64,000 bases of DNA from Pedobacter hiemivivus (GTDB lineage: Bacteria > Bacteroidota > Bacteroidia > Sphingobacteriales > Sphingobacteriaceae): contig NZ_SJSM01000004.1 in the NCBI RefSeq assembly GCF_004331685.1, positions 414,995-478,994 on the forward strand, written 5' to 3'. Under the pieces are notes generated by a model. The model saw only the letters and a list, made by a program, of their open reading frames with translations, ran no database searches and had not been told where the DNA came from. This document shows positions 55,375 through 64,000 of this stretch, piece by piece (position 1 is the first letter of the stretch; every line of letters begins with the position of its first letter). Made by a program: the position numbers and the translations under genes.

Positions 55375-58300
55375 ATGAAATACACTCCTCTTCCCGAAAA
55401 TGAAAAAGAACGATTAAAAGTGCTGCATAATTCTCAAACATTTGATACCGCTTACGAAGCCCATTTCGAACGCATCACAGAATTAACATCCTCAGTATGT
55501 GATACTCACATTGCTTTTATCACATTAATAGATAAAAATAAACAATGGTATAGATCTAACAAGATTTTCACGGCCGAAGAAATTGCTATCGAAAACGATT
55601 TTTACAACCAAACAATAAAAGGTTTAGGTCTACTGGAAGTCTTGAATGCAGCAACGGATGTAAAATTCAAGACAACTCCAAGTCATCAATATATTAAGAT
55701 CGCATATTACGCAGGCATCCCTTTAATTGATACCAATGGAGAAAATATAGGTACCCTATCCGTATTCGATACTAAGCCAAGAAATGAACTCACAACTAAG
55801 CAAAAGAGATTAATAGAGCTGCTGTCACACGAAATTATTTCATTAGTAACCGAAGTAAAAAGTAAAAAAGAACTAAACCACTTTCTAAAGCTTTATAAAT
55901 TGTCGCAGGATTTAATTTGTGAAGCTGATACCACAGGCACCTTAAAGAGAATAAACCCTGCATTTAGCACTACTTTAGGATGGTCCGAACAAGACCTATT
56001 GAATACCCCATTTTATAATTTCATTCATCCGTATGACTTACAGTCTACCAGCGACGAGTTCAAGAAATTAAGTACCGGCAAAAACGCTGTAAATTTCACA
56101 AATCGTTTTAAAACAAAAAAAGGCGAATACAAAACCTTGCAGTGGAGTGCTACATCAGAAACAGATTCACATAAGGTGCTGGCTATTGCAAGAGATGTGA
56201 CGAAAGAAAAAAGTGTTCAACAAAAAATCTTAATAAGCGAAAATAAATTAAAATCATTTATTGAGCATACTCAAGGTTTTATGTTCACCCACGACTTATC
56301 AGGCAATTTATTGTTCATCAATAATAACGGGGCGCAACATTTAGGGTTTACAAAAACAGAAATGCAAAGTATGACCTTATTCGACTTGACCCCAAAGGAA
56401 CATCATACTTCAGTCACTGATTATCTGCAGGAAATTAAGATCAAAGGAAAGGCTGAGGGCCTAATGACCACCAAGCACAAAAATGGTAATCCTATTATTT
56501 GGATTTTTAACTGCGTTATAGAAAGTACAGTATCCAATAAGCCTTATATTATATGTAACTCTATTGACATTACTGAAAGGCACAATTTAGTAAAGGAATT
56601 AAAAGACAAAAGTAAAAAGCTCGAAGAATCCAATACTATAGCAAAATTGGGTAGTTGGGAATTAGATTTAACGGAGCAAAAACTAGTCTGGTCAGATGTT
56701 ACGAGGAATATATTTGAAGTTGAAGCTGATTTTGAACCGAACCCTGATAATGAATTGTTGTTTTACAAAGCTGGAGAAAGCAGGGACAACCGTTTCAATG
56801 CACTCAACGCAGCAGTACTTCAAGGAAACAAATGGGATCTCGAGTTAGAGTTATTAACGGCTAAGGGCAACAATATTTGGATAAGATCAATAGGTGTTCC
56901 ATATTATTACGAAGGTCGGTGCTATAAAATAAGGGGCACCGTTCAAGACATCACAAAAATCAAAAAAATGGAAGCAAGCTTAATTTCTGCAAAAGAAGAT
57001 GCTGAGCTAGCCAACAAAGCCAAATCAGAGTTTTTAGCAAACATGAGCCACGAAATCCGAACCCCCTTAAACGGAATTATAGGCTTCACGGATCTATTGA
57101 TTAAAACTCAACTAAATGAAACCCAACAACAATACTTATCCATAGTTACTCAGTCAGGAAATGCCTTACTGAACACCATTAATGATATTTTGGATTTCTC
57201 TAAAATTGAAGCCGGAAAGTTAGAAATGAACCGGTCAAAATTCAATCTTTACGAGATGGCAGAAGAGTCTGCCGATGTAATAAAATACCAGGTACAAAGC
57301 AAGGGGCTGGAAATGCTACTAAACATTTCATCAGATTTACCCAAATACATCTGGGCTGATGAGCTCCGACTGAAACAAATCCTCATCAACTTACTCGGCA
57401 ACGCCGTAAAATTCACAGAAAAAGGAGAGATTGAATTAAAAGTCGAAGCCCTCACTGATCCCGGATTGAGAGAAATCAATTATCGCTTTGCTGTACGGGA
57501 TACAGGTATCGGCATTAATCCAGATAAAAAACTTAAAATATTTGACGCCTTTTCACAAGAAGATGCGTCAACAACAAAAAGGTATGGTGGCACTGGATTA
57601 GGATTAACCATTTCAAACAAACTATTGGGACTCATGAATAGCAAGCTGCAGGTAGAAAGTACTCCTGGCAAGGGAAGTACATTTTACTTTGAAATACGGC
57701 TACAATCTGAACCAGGTGAATCCATTGAAATTCAGAATCTGGACACGATTAAAAAAGTTCTCATTGTTGATGACAACAAAAATAACAGACTAATCATCAA
57801 TAAAATGCTTTCACTGAAGCAAATTAAATCAGTAGAAGCAAATAGTGGTACAGAAGCGATAGAATTAATCACGAACGGGGAGCGGTTTGATGTCATATTG
57901 ATGGATTACCATATGCCTGATATCGATGGCCTAGAGACCATAAAAAGGATAAGAGAAATCCTAAAAGATACGGTTAAAGACCAACCAATCATCTTATTAC
58001 ATAGTTCATCTGATGAAAAAATCATCAAAGCTTGTGAAAATCTAAATGTCAATCATCGCCTATTAAAGCCAATCAAACTTAAAGATATGTACACTTCTCT
58101 TTTTCAGGTCATTTCTAAAAAACCTGAAAAACATAGTGCATCAATCCAGGAGTCAGAGAGAATGGAAGACCCTATTCAAGTCCTAATAGCAGAAGATAAC
58201 GCTGTTAATATGCTTTTAGCAAAAACTATAGTAAGAAGAATTGCACCAAATGCAACCATATTCGAAGCTAAGAATGGTCTTGAAGCGCTCGAACATTATA

Positions 58301-58914
58301 AAAAAACGAAGATTGATATTGTTCTAATGGATATTCAAATGCCAGAAATGAACGGTTATGAAGCTACAAAGAAGATAAGATCTGTTAAACACAAAGCACA
58401 TACTCCCATAATTGCGCTTACTGCAGGGAATGTGAAAGGAGAGAAAGAAAAATGCTTTGCAGCCGGCATGGATGATTTTATATCAAAACCAGTCGTTGCA
58501 CATACCATTGCGCTCTCCCTAAAAAAATGGCTGAAAAATCCAAAAGAAGATCCTCATAGTGACATCTCTTTATCGCCATCTGAAGAAACCGATTATCACT
58601 TTAATATTGAGCTGTTAAAAGAATATGTTGGAGATGATGCAGGCGTATTAACAAAAGTTCTTTCCTTACTAAGAACCGAGCTGATGAACTTCTCTAAGGA
58701 GTTTAAAGAACATACAATCAACAAAGACTTAAATAAAATCCAGGAATTAGGCCATAAGATGTATGATACTGCTATCGTTTCAGGCCTAACAGCATTAGCG
58801 GTTATCGCTAAGAAAATAGGATCGATCAGCACCTACAATGACACCGAGATTAATAACCTATTGGTTTCAACTCGACAAGAGATAAAAACAGCAATAAGCT
58901 TAATAGTTAAGTAA
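55375..58914 (+). CDS. Hybrid sensor histidine kinase: GAF-PAS-PAS-PAS-HisKA-HATPase-REC-REC-HPt (1179 aa)
   Basis: Cytoplasmic multi-step phosphorelay kinase without membrane segments. A GAF-like domain (about 20-165) is followed by three PAS-type sensor domains (about 175-285, 290-405, 415-540). HisKA has His559 in MSHEIRTPLNG. HATPase has RDTGIGI and GGTGLGL (about 660-780). REC1 has Asp844 in LMDYHMP and REC2 Asp986 in LMDIQMP. The C-terminal HPt has His1127 in LGHKMYD. All phosphorelay residues are present. The ligand of the sensor part is unknown. Its location near the receiver/sugar-transferase pair makes a role in polysaccharide control possible. Confidence 0.93.
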   Translation: MKYTPLPENEKERLKVLHNSQTFDTAYEAHFERITELTSSVCDTHIAFITLIDKNKQWYRSNKIFTAEEIAIENDFYNQTIKGLGLLEVLNAATDVKFKTTPSHQYIKIAYYAGIPLIDTNGENIGTLSVFDTKPRNELTTKQKRLIELLSHEIISLVTEVKSKKELNHFLKLYKLSQDLICEADTTGTLKRINPAFSTTLGWSEQDLLNTPFYNFIHPYDLQSTSDEFKKLSTGKNAVNFTNRFKTKKGEYKTLQWSATSETDSHKVLAIARDVTKEKSVQQKILISENKLKSFIEHTQGFMFTHDLSGNLLFINNNGAQHLGFTKTEMQSMTLFDLTPKEHHTSVTDYLQEIKIKGKAEGLMTTKHKNGNPIIWIFNCVIESTVSNKPYIICNSIDITERHNLVKELKDKSKKLEESNTIAKLGSWELDLTEQKLVWSDVTRNIFEVEADFEPNPDNELLFYKAGESRDNRFNALNAAVLQGNKWDLELELLTAKGNNIWIRSIGVPYYYEGRCYKIRGTVQDITKIKKMEASLISAKEDAELANKAKSEFLANMSHEIRTPLNGIIGFTDLLIKTQLNETQQQYLSIVTQSGNALLNTINDILDFSKIEAGKLEMNRSKFNLYEMAEESADVIKYQVQSKGLEMLLNISSDLPKYIWADELRLKQILINLLGNAVKFTEKGEIELKVEALTDPGLREINYRFAVRDTGIGINPDKKLKIFDAFSQEDASTTKRYGGTGLGLTISNKLLGLMNSKLQVESTPGKGSTFYFEIRLQSEPGESIEIQNLDTIKKVLIVDDNKNNRLIINKMLSLKQIKSVEANSGTEAIELITNGERFDVILMDYHMPDIDGLETIKRIREILKDTVKDQPIILLHSSSDEKIIKACENLNVNHRLLKPIKLKDMYTSLFQVISKKPEKHSASIQESERMEDPIQVLIAEDNAVNMLLAKTIVRRIAPNATIFEAKNGLEALEHYKKTKIDIVLMDIQMPEMNGYEATKKIRSVKHKAHTPIIALTAGNVKGEKEKCFAAGMDDFISKPVVAHTIALSLKKWLKNPKEDPHSDISLSPSEETDYHFNIELLKEYVGDDAGVLTKVLSLLRTELMNFSKEFKEHTINKDLNKIQELGHKMYDTAIVSGLTALAVIAKKIGSISTYNDTEINNLLVSTRQEIKTAISLIVK

Positions 58915-58924
58915 ACTATACATA

Positions 58925-58963
58925 TAATAAGGATCCCGCATTTATAAAACGAGATCCTTATTA
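58925..58963. terminator. Bidirectional terminator hairpin
   Basis: TAATAAGGATC (58925-58935) pairs perfectly with GATCCTTATTA (58953-58963) between the convergent kinase and glycine-zipper genes. T-rich flanks are modest. Confidence 0.65.
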
Positions 58964-58967
58964 CTAA

Positions 58968-59444
58968 TTAATTTTTGGGCTGCACTCTTCCCGATTTCCG
59001 GTCCTGGCCACGTCCAATTAAATAACCCGTGCCCGCTCCTACTACGCCACCAATTATTGCCCCTCTACCATCTTTCTTATCAATAAGAACACCACCTAAA
59101 GCACCTGCTCCTGCACCAATAACAGCACCTTTAGCAGCCTGACTCCAACCTTTCTTTTTAGCTGGTGCAGCCGTTCCACCACTGTTCGATGTACTTACAT
59201 TTCTTGCAGATACGGCTCTATCTTGCTTTACAGCCAAAGCAGCAGCTTTCTCTTCTTTAGCTTGCTCCAATTTTTGCTGCTCCTCTTCTTTAACTTTAGC
59301 CTCAGCCTTGTTAAAGCTGTCCAGCCTTAAGCTATCTTTAATTGCCACTATTGCCTTTTGTTTAATAAGGGCCTCTTCCTTAGCATTATTTGTGCAAGCT
59401 GACAACAATATTCCTGTTATCATAACTAAAAGTATCTTTTTCAT
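58968..59444 (-). CDS. Glycine-zipper lipoprotein (158 aa)
   Basis: Signal peptide with lipobox LSAC (Cys17), a charged Lys/Glu/Ala-rich probable coiled coil (about 22-75), a Ser/Ala linker and then a YMGG-like glycine zipper (AAKGAVIGAGAGALGGVLI and GAIIGGVVGAGTGYLIG, about residues 108-148). Such proteins sit in the outer membrane or periplasm and are often envelope-stress related. It is a single gene with a hairpin at its 3' end. Confidence 0.85.
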   Translation of the reverse strand: MKKILLVMITGILLSACTNNAKEEALIKQKAIVAIKDSLRLDSFNKAEAKVKEEEQQKLEQAKEEKAAALAVKQDRAVSARNVSTSNSGGTAAPAKKKGWSQAAKGAVIGAGAGALGGVLIDKKDGRGAIIGGVVGAGTGYLIGRGQDRKSGRVQPKN

Positions 59445-59631
59445 AACTAAATTATATTTAGATTAACGTTGTATTGTACGAAATATGATGCCAAAAGCTA
59501 TTTATACTTCAAAAAGCTATGAACTGATCCTTTTTTTTCGCCCATTAACAGCCCGCCAACAGCGAAAACCTATAATTTTGATATTAAAATTCAATTGATT
59601 ATTTTCACATCGAAATATATATCAAAATAAT

Positions 59632-59838
59632 ATGCGTACAACAGGAAAAGTTAAATGGTTTAATTCTGCAAAAGGGTTTGGATTTATAACTCCAGAAAAT
59701 GGAGGAAAAGATATCTTCGTACACTTTTCTGCAATCGCAGGAGATTCATTCAGAGAATTGAATGAAGGAGACAGTGTTGAATTTGAATTAAATGATGGCA
59801 AAAAAGGTCCTGAAGCATCTAACGTAACAGTGCTATAA
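59632..59838 (+). CDS. cspA: Cold shock protein, CspA family (68 aa)
   Basis: Complete single cold-shock domain. RNP1 is KGFGFI (residues 14-19), RNP2 is IFVHFSAI (about 28-35), and the G-x-V-K-W-F-N start is typical. It binds single-stranded RNA/DNA as an RNA chaperone. It has an independent terminator just downstream. Normal length for the family. Confidence 0.96.
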   Translation: MRTTGKVKWFNSAKGFGFITPENGGKDIFVHFSAIAGDSFRELNEGDSVEFELNDGKKGPEASNVTVL

Positions 59839-59856
59839 CAGCTAACTAAATTATTT

Positions 59857-59891
59857 AAAAAGGGGGAATGTCCAAAACATTCCCCCTTTTT
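59857..59891 (+). terminator. Intrinsic terminator after the cold shock gene
   Basis: A 15-bp perfect stem AAAAAGGGGGAATGT / ACATTCCCCCTTTTT with a 5-base loop, T-run included in the stem. The next gene starts 19 bases after it. Confidence 0.92.
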
Positions 59892-59909
59892 GATTTAAAA
59901 TACTATTAA

Positions 59910-60752
59910 ATGAGTAATTCAACAGCAACATTAGCTGCAAAAAAAATAAGCATCTTAGGTTGTGGTTGGTATGGTTTAGAATTAGCAAAAGCATTAGTTG
60001 CACAAGGCTATCAGGTTAAAGGTTCAAGCACAACAAATGAAAAACTTGAAGTATTAGCCAACCACCAAATTCAACCGTTCTTAGTTAACTTCAAAAAAGG
60101 AGAAGAATACTACGACCCGATTTTTTTCCAAACTGATATACTATTTGTTTGCATACCACCCAAAAGAAGCACCGGAGAACAAGCAGATTACAAATACAAA
60201 ATAGAGCGGATCATTAATGCAATGAAGCTCAATAATACGTCCAACTTGATTTTCATCAGTTCAACAGCTGTATATGGTGATACAAATACTACAGTAACAG
60301 AATTAGATATACCAAAGCCTGAAACCGAATCTGGAAAAGCAATTCTTGATGTCGAAAATCTGCTTAAAAACCAAACGGCCTTCACCACCACCATTCTTAG
60401 GTTTGCTGGCTTAGTGGGCCCAAAAAGAGACCCAGCAAGATTTTTTGCAGGAAAAACTGAAGTAGCAAATGGTCAGGCACCTATTAATCTTATTCATTTA
60501 GATGATTGCATTGGCATAAGCTTAAGTCTGCTTAAAAATAGCGCCTTTGGGTACACATTAAATGCCTGCGCTCCCGATCATCCCAGCAAACAAGAGTTTT
60601 ACACCACCGCAGCTGTAAAAGCCCAGTTACACCTACCTACCTTTAAAAATGAATTGTTAACCTGGAAATTAGTCTCAAGTATTCAACCTCCAATAATAAA
60701 CTACAATTACCTTGTATCCAACTGGATGAGATGGCTCAGCAAAGAAAATTAA
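59910..60752 (+). CDS. NAD(P)-binding epimerase/dehydratase-like protein, YeeZ type (280 aa)
   Basis: Rossmann protein with ISILGCGWYGLELAKAL (GxGxxG, about residues 14-30), FISSTAVYGDTN near 120, and an extended-SDR-like C-terminal part; the SDR YxxxK pair is not in its usual form. It resembles YeeZ-type putative reductases. The start follows the cspA terminator by 19 bases, so it needs its own promoter or readthrough. Substrate unknown. Confidence 0.78.
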   Translation: MSNSTATLAAKKISILGCGWYGLELAKALVAQGYQVKGSSTTNEKLEVLANHQIQPFLVNFKKGEEYYDPIFFQTDILFVCIPPKRSTGEQADYKYKIERIINAMKLNNTSNLIFISSTAVYGDTNTTVTELDIPKPETESGKAILDVENLLKNQTAFTTTILRFAGLVGPKRDPARFFAGKTEVANGQAPINLIHLDDCIGISLSLLKNSAFGYTLNACAPDHPSKQEFYTTAAVKAQLHLPTFKNELLTWKLVSSIQPPIINYNYLVSNWMRWLSKEN

Positions 60753-60813
60753 CCTCATCAAGTTATATAAGTATTTAAAATTATAAATTGCCCCGATTAA
60801 GGATAGCGTAATT

Positions 60814-62196
60814 ATGAAATTGACAATCTTAGGCGCAGCCGAACAGGTAACCGGAAGTATGCATCTTGTACAATTAAAGAACTACAACATACTAATTGAT
60901 TGTGGACTTGATTATGAGAAGGATACCTTTCAAAGAGAAAACCTATACTTTCCGTTCGATCCGGCAAGTATAGATGTAGTGATATTAACTCATGCCCATA
61001 TTGATCACTCAGGCAACCTTCCCACCTTAGTCAGAATGGGCTTCAATGGGCAAATCCTATGCACTCCACCAACCGCAGACCTAACTAATTTACTTTTATT
61101 AGATTCTGTAAACATCTTCTTAAGTAAACAAAACCGACAGCCGAGATCTAGAAAGCACAGATCAGGTCCAGAACCATTATACCTACAAAAACATGTTCGA
61201 GAAACAGCCGAACGCTTTATCACCGTAGATTTTAATAAAGAATTCCGTATAAATGACCAACTGTCTCTAACCTTTATACCAGTCGGACACTTGTTAGGGG
61301 CCGCAGCTGTAGTTTTAACTGTAAATGAAAACGGCTTAACAAAAAAAATTGCGTTTACTGGAGATATAGGTAGAAAGAACTACCCCCTCCTTGTAGACCC
61401 ACAACCAATTCCTCAAGTAGATTACCTTGTCTCCGAATCCACTTACGGCGGTAGATTCCATAATAACGATACCACACTTGAACAAAAATTAATAGAGACC
61501 ATTAATGAATCTTGTATTAAATTTCCAGGAAGGTTAATCATCCCAGCATTTAGTATAGGTAGAACACAGGCACTAGCCTATGCACTAAATAAAATATTTA
61601 GTAAAAAGTTACTCCCCCCGGTAAAAGTATTCATAGATAGCCCGCTGGCCAGTTCAGCAACTGAAATTCATCATCAATACGCCCATTACCTTAATAAAGA
61701 AGCTCAGGACTTCTATAAAAGTCAGCATGGTCAATCTGAATTTAAAGAACTTTCTTATGTGCACGATAAGCGAGAAAGTACATCCATAAGTAACTATCAC
61801 GAACCTTGCATTATTATATCTTCGGCCGGAATGCTAGAAGGTGGTAGAATACAAGACCATTTATATTATAATATTCAAAATTACTACTGCACCATACTAT
61901 TTATTGGCTACTGCGCCAAAGGCACGCTTGGAAACAGACTATTAAGAGGTGATCCGATCATACGATTACGCAACCGGGATCTTATGGTATACGCAACCAT
62001 AAAGCAAACCGACCTCTTGAGTGGCCATGGAGATCATAACGATCTTGTAAATACAGTTAAACAGCAAGACCCAAAAACCTTAAAAAGAGTGTTTTTAGTT
62101 CATGGTGATATCGAATGTCTTCATAATTTATCGGCGGTACTCGAACAAGACTACCAAGTGGATATTCCCAAAAAAGGTGATACCTATGAGTTATAA
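60814..62196 (+). CDS. Beta-CASP metallo-beta-lactamase-fold RNA hydrolase (460 aa)
   Basis: MBL fold plus beta-CASP insertion plus C-terminal RMMBL segment. HAHIDHSG (about residue 60) is the HxHxDH metal motif, PVGHLLGAA provides the next His, FTGDIGR the Asp, and LSGHGDH lies in the C-terminal motif. Related proteins (CPSF73/YSH1/TTHA0252 group) are RNA endo/exonucleases. It is 60 bases after the epimerase-like gene. Cytoplasmic, no signal peptide. Confidence 0.92.
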   Translation: MKLTILGAAEQVTGSMHLVQLKNYNILIDCGLDYEKDTFQRENLYFPFDPASIDVVILTHAHIDHSGNLPTLVRMGFNGQILCTPPTADLTNLLLLDSVNIFLSKQNRQPRSRKHRSGPEPLYLQKHVRETAERFITVDFNKEFRINDQLSLTFIPVGHLLGAAAVVLTVNENGLTKKIAFTGDIGRKNYPLLVDPQPIPQVDYLVSESTYGGRFHNNDTTLEQKLIETINESCIKFPGRLIIPAFSIGRTQALAYALNKIFSKKLLPPVKVFIDSPLASSATEIHHQYAHYLNKEAQDFYKSQHGQSEFKELSYVHDKRESTSISNYHEPCIIISSAGMLEGGRIQDHLYYNIQNYYCTILFIGYCAKGTLGNRLLRGDPIIRLRNRDLMVYATIKQTDLLSGHGDHNDLVNTVKQQDPKTLKRVFLVHGDIECLHNLSAVLEQDYQVDIPKKGDTYEL

Positions 62197-62339
62197 ATTT
62201 TCTACCAAAAGCTAAAAATGTAGTAAATACTATACATATTTCCCGTTGCTTAAACAATAAAAACATTTCTTCCACACAATCTCACATCCCAAATAAAGCA
62301 CTGATTATTAGGTCATTCAAAATTAATAATTAAGAAAAA

Positions 62340-62347
62340 TAGCTTTG
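62340..62347 (+). promoter_or_regulatory. -7 element TAGCTTTG ahead of the OmpA-family gene
   Basis: Exact TAnnTTTG match 72 bases before the ATG at 62419. The -33 region is AT-rich without a clear TTG. It gives a leader of about 65 bases. Confidence 0.5.
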
Positions 62348-62418
62348 GCAAGGTTATTACAAGAACATAATTGATCGGTTGTATTAAAACTGAACAATTA
62401 ACATCTAAATAGAAGGAT

Positions 62419-63744
62419 ATGAATACGAAAATTACAAAAACAGCCTTGGTGCTGTCCCTAATAGGGCTATCATCACAGCTATTTGCACAGGACCAACCGG
62501 CAAATAGATTCTCAGAAAAAACGTTCCGCACTTGGTCAGTTGGTGCACATGCAGGCGTACTAAGTTCAAATACGATCTTCAACGGCAACAGTCGCGATTT
62601 TCAAGCTTCCAAAGAAACATTAGGATATGGCGGTTACATCAAAAAACAAATCTTCCCTGCTTTAGGCATACAAGCTGATTTTTTAGCTGGTAAAGTAGAA
62701 GGCTTAAGAGCTTTCAGCGGTTTGGTAGGTGGAAACCCTACTTATGCTAACAATACAAGCTTTGAAACAAAGCTAGAATGGTCTGCAGCTTTAACAGCAG
62801 TTTACAATCTTGCCAACATTAGCATCAACAAAGAAAATGCAATACTTACCCCTTACTTAAAAGCAGGAGCAGGTTATTTGTCAGCAAGTGCTGATGTTAC
62901 AACCGGAAGTACTGTTAATGCACAACCATACAAAGACGGGTATTTCATTCCTGTAGGAGCTGGTTTTAAATTAGGTATTGCTAAAGGCATCAATTTAGAC
63001 TTTGGTTATGACGTTAACTTCGTTAAAAGAGGTGATTTCGATGGCTATAACACTGGTAAATTCGATAAGTTCTCATACGGACATGCTGGTTTAGAGTTTG
63101 CATTGGGTAGCAAAGAAAAACCACAATTACAAAACTACAGTTCATTGGCTAACTTACGCAACGAAACTGCTGCAGAAAGTGCTGAACTAAGAAGAGCATT
63201 ATCTACTGCTGAGCAAAATGCAGAAAGAGACAGAGCGCAATATGCTAAAGACATGGGCGATGAAGACAACGATGGTGTTGCAAATAAATTCGATAAATGT
63301 CCAGGTACAAAATCTGGTACAGTTGTAGATGGTTCAGGTTGCCCAATCAAAGTTCAACGTGAAATTATCAAAGAAACCAAAGTTGTAGTTACAGAAGCAG
63401 ATCGTAGAGTTGTAGATGAAGCCATCAAAAACTTAGAGTTTGATTTAGGTAAAGCAACCATCCGCCCTACCTCATATGCAACATTAAACAAAGTAGCTGA
63501 ATTATTGGTTGCCAAAAACTTTAGCTTAAAATTAGCAGGCCATACAGATAACACTGGTTCAATGGCATTAAACTTACGTTTATCTAAAGAAAGAGCAGAA
63601 TCAATCAAAGCTTACTTAGTATCACAAGGAGCAAATGCTTCACGTATTGAAGCAACTGGTTACGGTCCAAACCAACCAATAGCATCAAACAAAACTGCCG
63701 AAGGTCGTCAGAAAAACCGTCGTGTTGAGTTTACATTGTATTAA
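62419..63744 (+). CDS. OmpA-family outer membrane protein with thrombospondin-3-like linker (441 aa)
   Basis: Signal peptide ending in LFAQ (about residue 24), an eight-strand-type beta-barrel domain (about 35-235) with GYGGYIKKQ and the aromatic-rich strands, a charged linker, the calcium-binding-type repeat DEDNDGVANKFDKCPGT (about 279-295), and a C-terminal OmpA peptidoglycan-binding domain with LAGHTDNTGS and RQKNRRVEF. It anchors the outer membrane to peptidoglycan. Codon usage looks optimised for high expression. A strong terminator follows. Confidence 0.95.
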   Translation: MNTKITKTALVLSLIGLSSQLFAQDQPANRFSEKTFRTWSVGAHAGVLSSNTIFNGNSRDFQASKETLGYGGYIKKQIFPALGIQADFLAGKVEGLRAFSGLVGGNPTYANNTSFETKLEWSAALTAVYNLANISINKENAILTPYLKAGAGYLSASADVTTGSTVNAQPYKDGYFIPVGAGFKLGIAKGINLDFGYDVNFVKRGDFDGYNTGKFDKFSYGHAGLEFALGSKEKPQLQNYSSLANLRNETAAESAELRRALSTAEQNAERDRAQYAKDMGDEDNDGVANKFDKCPGTKSGTVVDGSGCPIKVQREIIKETKVVVTEADRRVVDEAIKNLEFDLGKATIRPTSYATLNKVAELLVAKNFSLKLAGHTDNTGSMALNLRLSKERAESIKAYLVSQGANASRIEATGYGPNQPIASNKTAEGRQKNRRVEFTLY

Positions 63745-63765
63745 TCTATAAATTAATCCAATACC

Positions 63766-63807
63766 AAAAAAGGGCGGCTGTATCGTATGATACAGCCGCC
63801 CTTTTTT
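63766..63807 (+). terminator. Strong intrinsic terminator after the OmpA gene
   Basis: GGGCGGCTGTATC (63772-63784) pairs with GATACAGCCGCCC (63789-63801) around a 4-base loop, flanked by A6 and T6 that extend the stem. Confidence 0.94.
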
Positions 63808-63885
63808 ATGCACATCGTCATCCTGAATCGTCCTTTAGATTTGACCAATGGTCTTGAACCTAAAAAACAATTGTTATTAAGTGTT

Positions 63886-64000
63886 ATGTTTAATTCTTCA
63901 GATATACAGAATTTTGCAGGAAGAATGCCTAACCACGGCAGCGGCGAATTAACCGGTCGTCAAGGTTTTTATACCTATGGCATGATGAAATCCGCTGCCG
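63886..64000 (+). CDS. Possible start of a gene cut by the window end (uncertain)
   Basis: A frame is open to the window edge from ATG 63886 (or 63808, which falls on the terminator T-run). Its 38-64 visible residues include FAGRMPNHGSGELTGRQGFYTYGM, which looks protein-like, but no family is recognisable. No stop-free frame of comparable length exists on the other strand here. Confidence 0.25.
   Translation, partial: MFNSSDIQNFAGRMPNHGSGELTGRQGFYTYGMMKSAA

Noticed and set aside
63808..63860. CGTCATCCTGAAT sequence like dispersed repeats common in Bacteroidota
   Set aside because: Only one arm is present; the inverted partner expected in such repeats is absent.
1..64000. Possible CRISPR array, tRNA/rRNA genes, insertion sequences or phage genes
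   Set aside because: No regular direct repeats, no cloverleaf-like segments, and no transposase or integrase motifs were seen while reading both strands.

Overview
The window looks like a chromosomal segment of a Bacteroidota bacterium, most likely Sphingobacteriaceae (Pedobacter-like). That placement is an inference. It rests on the low G+C content, the S46 dipeptidyl peptidase, several Bacteroidota-type -7 boxes (TAnnTTTG), the OmpA protein with a thrombospondin-3-like linker, and many short lipoproteins with a Cys lipobox. I saw no rRNA or tRNA genes, CRISPR array or insertion sequence.

Layout. 1-3.6 kb: the 3' part of a DPP11-type peptidase, a small conserved protein, a lipoprotein and a small basic protein with a long structured leader. 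3.8-16.9 kb: a compact + strand biosynthetic cluster. It has a 2208-aa A-PCP-KS-AT-ACP-aminotransferase hybrid, a C-A-PCP-TE NRPS, an Sfp-type phosphopantetheinyl transferase, a JmjC/cupin_8 oxygenase and an FkbM methyltransferase. My reading of the two A-domain pockets is Pro-like then Asp-like. With a malonyl-type AT, no KR and an intact PLP lysine in the aminotransferase, a small beta-amino-acid-containing Pro-malonate-Asp product is a reasonable working prediction.

16.9-54.2 kb: a very large cell-surface polysaccharide region. I count 14 glycosyltransferases (GT2, GT4, GT8, GT14, GT39 types), 3-amino-sugar genes (FdtA-like ketoisomerase and DegT aminotransferase), a Wzx-type flippase, a Wzy/ligase-type polymerase, a Wzz/GumC co-polymerase with a degenerate kinase domain, a half-length TolC-like protein, and an initiating sugar transferase with an N-terminal pseudo-receiver domain that overlaps a stand-alone response regulator. 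Three unusual sub-modules lie inside it: (i) a translationally coupled ABC transporter, terpene-cyclase-like toroid protein (DVDNT motif), GT4 and UbiA prenyltransferase; (ii) a HAD phosphatase, DPPR-synthase-like UbiA, GMC oxidoreductase and small signal-bearing partner operon, divergent from a GT39 enzyme; (iii) a second GMC oxidoreductase with a Tat-type gluconate 2-dehydrogenase subunit 3. Both GMC enzymes carry a cysteine cluster resembling that of Fe-S FAD dehydrogenases.

54.2-64 kb: ordinary core or regulatory genes. These are a small lipoprotein, a large hybrid histidine kinase with GAF, PAS, two receivers and HPt, a glycine-zipper lipoprotein, a cold shock protein, an NAD(P)-binding epimerase-like protein, a beta-CASP metallo-hydrolase and an OmpA-family protein, several of them bounded by strong intrinsic terminators.

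Product names are read by eye from motifs. No database search was possible.
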